64,000 nt of DNA from Sphingomonas endolithica (GTDB lineage Bacteria > Pseudomonadota > Alphaproteobacteria > Sphingomonadales > Sphingomonadaceae). Both the position numbers and the translations under genes were made by a program. A model generated the notes under the pieces. It saw only the letters and a list, made by a program, of their open reading frames with translations. It did not search any database and was not told where the DNA came from. Location of the stretch: NCBI RefSeq assembly GCF_025231525.1, contig NZ_CP103057.1, positions 2,676,501-2,740,500 of the forward strand, given 5' to 3'. Of the stretch, positions 61,651-64,000 are shown one piece after another. The first letter of the stretch is position 1. Every line of letters begins with the position of its first letter.

Positions 61651-63087
61651 CTAAACCTGGGCCTTGCGACGTCTGAACCAACTCCGCTTAGAAGAGCGCA
61701 CTGTCGCGGACACCGTAGGAATAACCCCTAAGGGGTCTTCGCCGAACAGTTGCGTGAGCGTCGCTGGATCTCGGATAGGACGCAGTATCAGCTCAACCAG
61801 GAACAGCAGCATTAATCCGAGTGCAAGCCCGGCCACCGGTCCGCCGGCAATCAGCATCCAACGTTTGGGGAAAGTGGGCTCGTCGGGCACCACCGGCGGA
61901 TCGACGATCGACAAGCGCTCGCCGAGTTGCTCGTTCTCTGCCTTCACGCCTGCTCGCGCTTGAAAGAGACGATCGGAGACGCCCTTGTATTGCTCATTTA
62001 AGCCGTCGAGCTTCTGCTGAAGCTGCGCGATCTGTTGAAGGACAAGGGGCGCGCGTGATTGCGCGCCGACAGTTGCGTTAACACGCGCCGACTCACCGGC
62101 CTGCGCCGAACGCAACGCAGCGATCTGGCGATTGTTGAACGACACCTGCTCGTCGATTGCACCGACCGGTGCATTGGCCACATTCTTGCGCGCGAGTGCT
62201 TTCGCCTCGTTGAGACGCTGGCGAGCGAGACGAACGTCGGGATGATCATCGGAATAGACCGCTTGCGCTGCAGCCAGCTGTGCCTCGGCCTGGGCAACGA
62301 TGGGATCGCGGGTGTCGGCGGTTCGCGTTAGGTTACGCTGAGCGAGTAACTGCGAATTTTCGCGCTGCAGGGCGGCGATCTGGACATCGTAGCTGCCGCC
62401 CCCGCCACCCAGCATCGTCACACCGGCGCTAGATAGGATCGATCCGTTGGCGCTCTTGATTCCAGAAATCTGGCGTTCCTGTTCCCCGATCTGCTGTTGC
62501 AGACTGCGTGCCTGATCGGCGAGGAACTGCACTGAGGCGCCAGCCTGCTGCGTCGTCTGCGTCGCCGCGAGCTGCAGGACCTGTTCGCTGAGATCCTGCG
62601 CCACTGCCTGTGCCTTGTTGGGATCAGCATAGGAGTAAGATAGCGTGAAGGCGATCGTGTTGCTGTTGTTGCCCTGCTGTTGCAGCTCCGCGCTGAGCGG
62701 TGAGATCGTCACCGCTTTGCGCATCGTATCGACGATATCCGACAGGGCGTCTGCCCGCTGCTTAGGATAGAGCTGATATCGATTCACCAACTCGATGAGC
62801 TCGGGCCGGCTGAGCACCTGCTCGCGGATCCGCGCAATTCGGCGATCAATCACGTCATCGGGATTACCCGCGGCGATTGCCTGCGGCAGCGTCGAGGACT
62901 GTACCAGTAGCGTTGCGGACGAGGTGTAGCGTACCGGCATAAGGAAAGCTGCCGCAACTCCTACGATCGCCATGGAGAGGATCGGGACGATCAGATACCA
63001 GCGCCGCTGCCAGATAATTGCTGGCAGATGGGCGAATAGCGACCCGCCGCCGCCCTGCTCGGCTTCGAATTGGTCGTTCTGCTTCAT
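61651..63087 (-). CDS. Polysaccharide chain-length determinant, GumC/Wzz family
   Basis: A 478-residue inner-membrane protein. TM1 (about 29-52, WYLIVPILSMAIVGVAAAFL) and TM2 (about 425-448) flank a large periplasmic coiled coil with Gln-rich helices (QARSLQQQIGEQERQ, QIAQLQQKLDGLNEQYKG). The PxxPxxP-like motif before TM2 is visible as VDPPVVPDEPTFPKRWML. It lacks a kinase domain, which is supplied by the next gene. The ATG shares one base with the stop of the beta-barrel gene (TAATG). Confidence 0.93.
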   Translation of the reverse strand: MKQNDQFEAEQGGGGSLFAHLPAIIWQRRWYLIVPILSMAIVGVAAAFLMPVRYTSSATLLVQSSTLPQAIAAGNPDDVIDRRIARIREQVLSRPELIELVNRYQLYPKQRADALSDIVDTMRKAVTISPLSAELQQQGNNSNTIAFTLSYSYADPNKAQAVAQDLSEQVLQLAATQTTQQAGASVQFLADQARSLQQQIGEQERQISGIKSANGSILSSAGVTMLGGGGGSYDVQIAALQRENSQLLAQRNLTRTADTRDPIVAQAEAQLAAAQAVYSDDHPDVRLARQRLNEAKALARKNVANAPVGAIDEQVSFNNRQIAALRSAQAGESARVNATVGAQSRAPLVLQQIAQLQQKLDGLNEQYKGVSDRLFQARAGVKAENEQLGERLSIVDPPVVPDEPTFPKRWMLIAGGPVAGLALGLMLLFLVELILRPIRDPATLTQLFGEDPLGVIPTVSATVRSSKRSWFRRRKAQV

Positions 63088-64000
63088 TATAGCCCAATAA
63101 ACCTATAAGTTACGCCTGCGGAGGCCGTGAGATTCGCGTCGCGTTTGATGCTGTCGCCAAAGGCCTTGGCATAACCGGCCGACACGAAGCCTGAGAACCC
63201 CGGCCGGAAGCGACGCGAGTAACTCGCGTTGACGTTTAGGAAGTCCAACGAGTCGTCCCGCGTTGTGCCGATAATGTTACGCTGCAAGGGGCTGCTAGCG
63301 CGTGAATAGCCACCGGTGAAGGACAAATCGTCCGTCGGGCTCATTCGATAACCTATCAACGTAGACGCGCTCGTCGATGTCCGTACACCCTGGAAGGCCG
63401 AAGGCACCGTCTGCCGCGAAAGACTGAAGCATGCGGTCAACAAGCTGTCGCGGCGGCAAAGATCGGCCGATCCGTTCAGGCTGGTGGTGGTACGGCTTTG
63501 GCCCAGTCCTTCGGTTAAATCGACGATTGCCGCTCCCAGTGATCCCTTCAATGTCCATCGCTCGCTGATGCCACGTGAGACGGTCAGTGAGGGCTGGTAG
63601 ACCGTCGCATCACCGACCGGCGTCCGGCGATAATCAGACAATCCGACGGCAAAGCTCGCGCCAATGTTGAAATTCTCGCTTAACAAGCGCGAGTAGGAGA
63701 GGGACGGCGTGACATAGTTGAAGTCATTAAACCCGATTCCCTCGAACCGGTTGGCAGACAAGGATACCCCGAACTCTACCTGATCGCGCGGCGAGAGCAT
63801 CGAGACGAGATTACCCGATGCCTGATAGGATTGACGACGTCTGCCAATTCCGCCGAGTGCGGGATCGTTGACGAATTCGGGCAAGTCGGAGCCGACGGGA
63901 ACCACGATGCCGACGGGCACGCGAACATTGTTGAGGGTGCCGACGATCGTATTAAAGTAGCCCAGGGAGGCATTGATCGACGTATATTCGCTCAGCTTGT
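63087..64000 (-). CDS. Outer-membrane beta-barrel protein of the polysaccharide locus (5' end outside window)
   Basis: The frame is open to the window edge, so the N-terminus is missing; the GTG at 63920 is internal. The 304 visible residues are rich in alternating hydrophobic strands: EFGVSLSANRFEGIGFNDFN, YVTPSLSYSRLLSENFNIGA, SLDFLNVNASYSRRFRPGFS and the final LTASAGVTYRFIGL. This pattern suits a beta-barrel. It does not show the SLBB or polysaccharide-export domain of Wza. In sphingan loci a similar unassigned protein lies near the C/E pair. Its job may be export or anchoring. Confidence 0.75.
   Translation of the reverse strand, partial: KLSEYTSINASLGYFNTIVGTLNNVRVPVGIVVPVGSDLPEFVNDPALGGIGRRRQSYQASGNLVSMLSPRDQVEFGVSLSANRFEGIGFNDFNYVTPSLSYSRLLSENFNIGASFAVGLSDYRRTPVGDATVYQPSLTVSRGISERWTLKGSLGAAIVDLTEGLGQSRTTTSLNGSADLCRRDSLLTACFSLSRQTVPSAFQGVRTSTSASTLIGYRMSPTDDLSFTGGYSRASSPLQRNIIGTTRDDSLDFLNVNASYSRRFRPGFSGFVSAGYAKAFGDSIKRDANLTASAGVTYRFIGL

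Noticed and set aside
1..64000. tRNA, rRNA, riboswitch or CRISPR arrays
   Set aside because: Scanned by eye for T-loop sequences, regularly spaced repeats and conserved aptamer cores; none was convincing.

Overview
The window looks like a chromosomal segment of a Sphingomonas-type alphaproteobacterium. Supporting signs are high GC coding sequence, frequent GTG/TTG starts, and typical neighbour sets: glnK-amtB, polA followed by a flippase, rsmB-rpe-heparinase-purH, gpsA-tsaD opposite hemC-hemD-mitofilin, a PEPxxWA-CTERM protein, and dispersed palindromic intergenic repeats. Species was not determined.

Layout. 1-39276 is mainly core genome. It opens with the RecQ C-terminus, then DUF442 phosphatase, sterol desaturase and GMC oxidoreductase. 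Next come the ammonium pair glnK-amtB under a near-consensus sigma-54 promoter, a PPOX/DUF5996/TldD cluster, an ABC ATPase, nadB, a class A beta-lactamase-like hydrolase, a frameshifted membrane protein, polA and a Wzx-like flippase. Then follow rsmB/rpe/heparinase/purH, an SdhAF4-like DUF1674 protein, a decayed gene, a GST, gpsA, tsaD, hemC, hemD, a short mitofilin-like protein and DUF72. 33385-39276 is a signalling block: EAL phosphodiesterase, LysM lipoprotein, membrane Ser/Thr kinase, TagH-like FHA protein and PP2C phosphatase. It resembles the threonine-phosphorylation switch of type VI secretion, but no secretion apparatus gene is present in the window.

39277-64000 is mosaic, with visibly AT-richer stretches, long gene-poor gaps, a decayed IS481 transposase fragment and a complete IS3-family element. 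It carries a predicted lipidated subtilase autotransporter, a PEPxxWA-CTERM protein and then a surface-polysaccharide locus. The locus has several glycosyltransferases, a Wzx flippase, two acyltransferases, a DUF1996 protein, a Wzy/ligase and a formyltransferase fused to a GINT1-like domain. It ends with a split Wzc pair (chain-length protein plus tyrosine kinase) and a beta-barrel outer-membrane protein cut by the window edge. The initiating sugar-phosphate transferase and Wza are not seen and may lie beyond 64000.

The most notable items are the formyltransferase/GINT1-like fusion, the kinase-FHA-phosphatase module without its secretion system, the NalP-like lipidated subtilase with an internal G7 tract, and the consensus sigma-54 promoter on glnK. 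Also notable are an IS3 transposase carrying a REP-like in-frame insert and three genes each broken by an apparent one-base deletion, which may be assembly errors. No tRNA, rRNA or CRISPR array was recognised.
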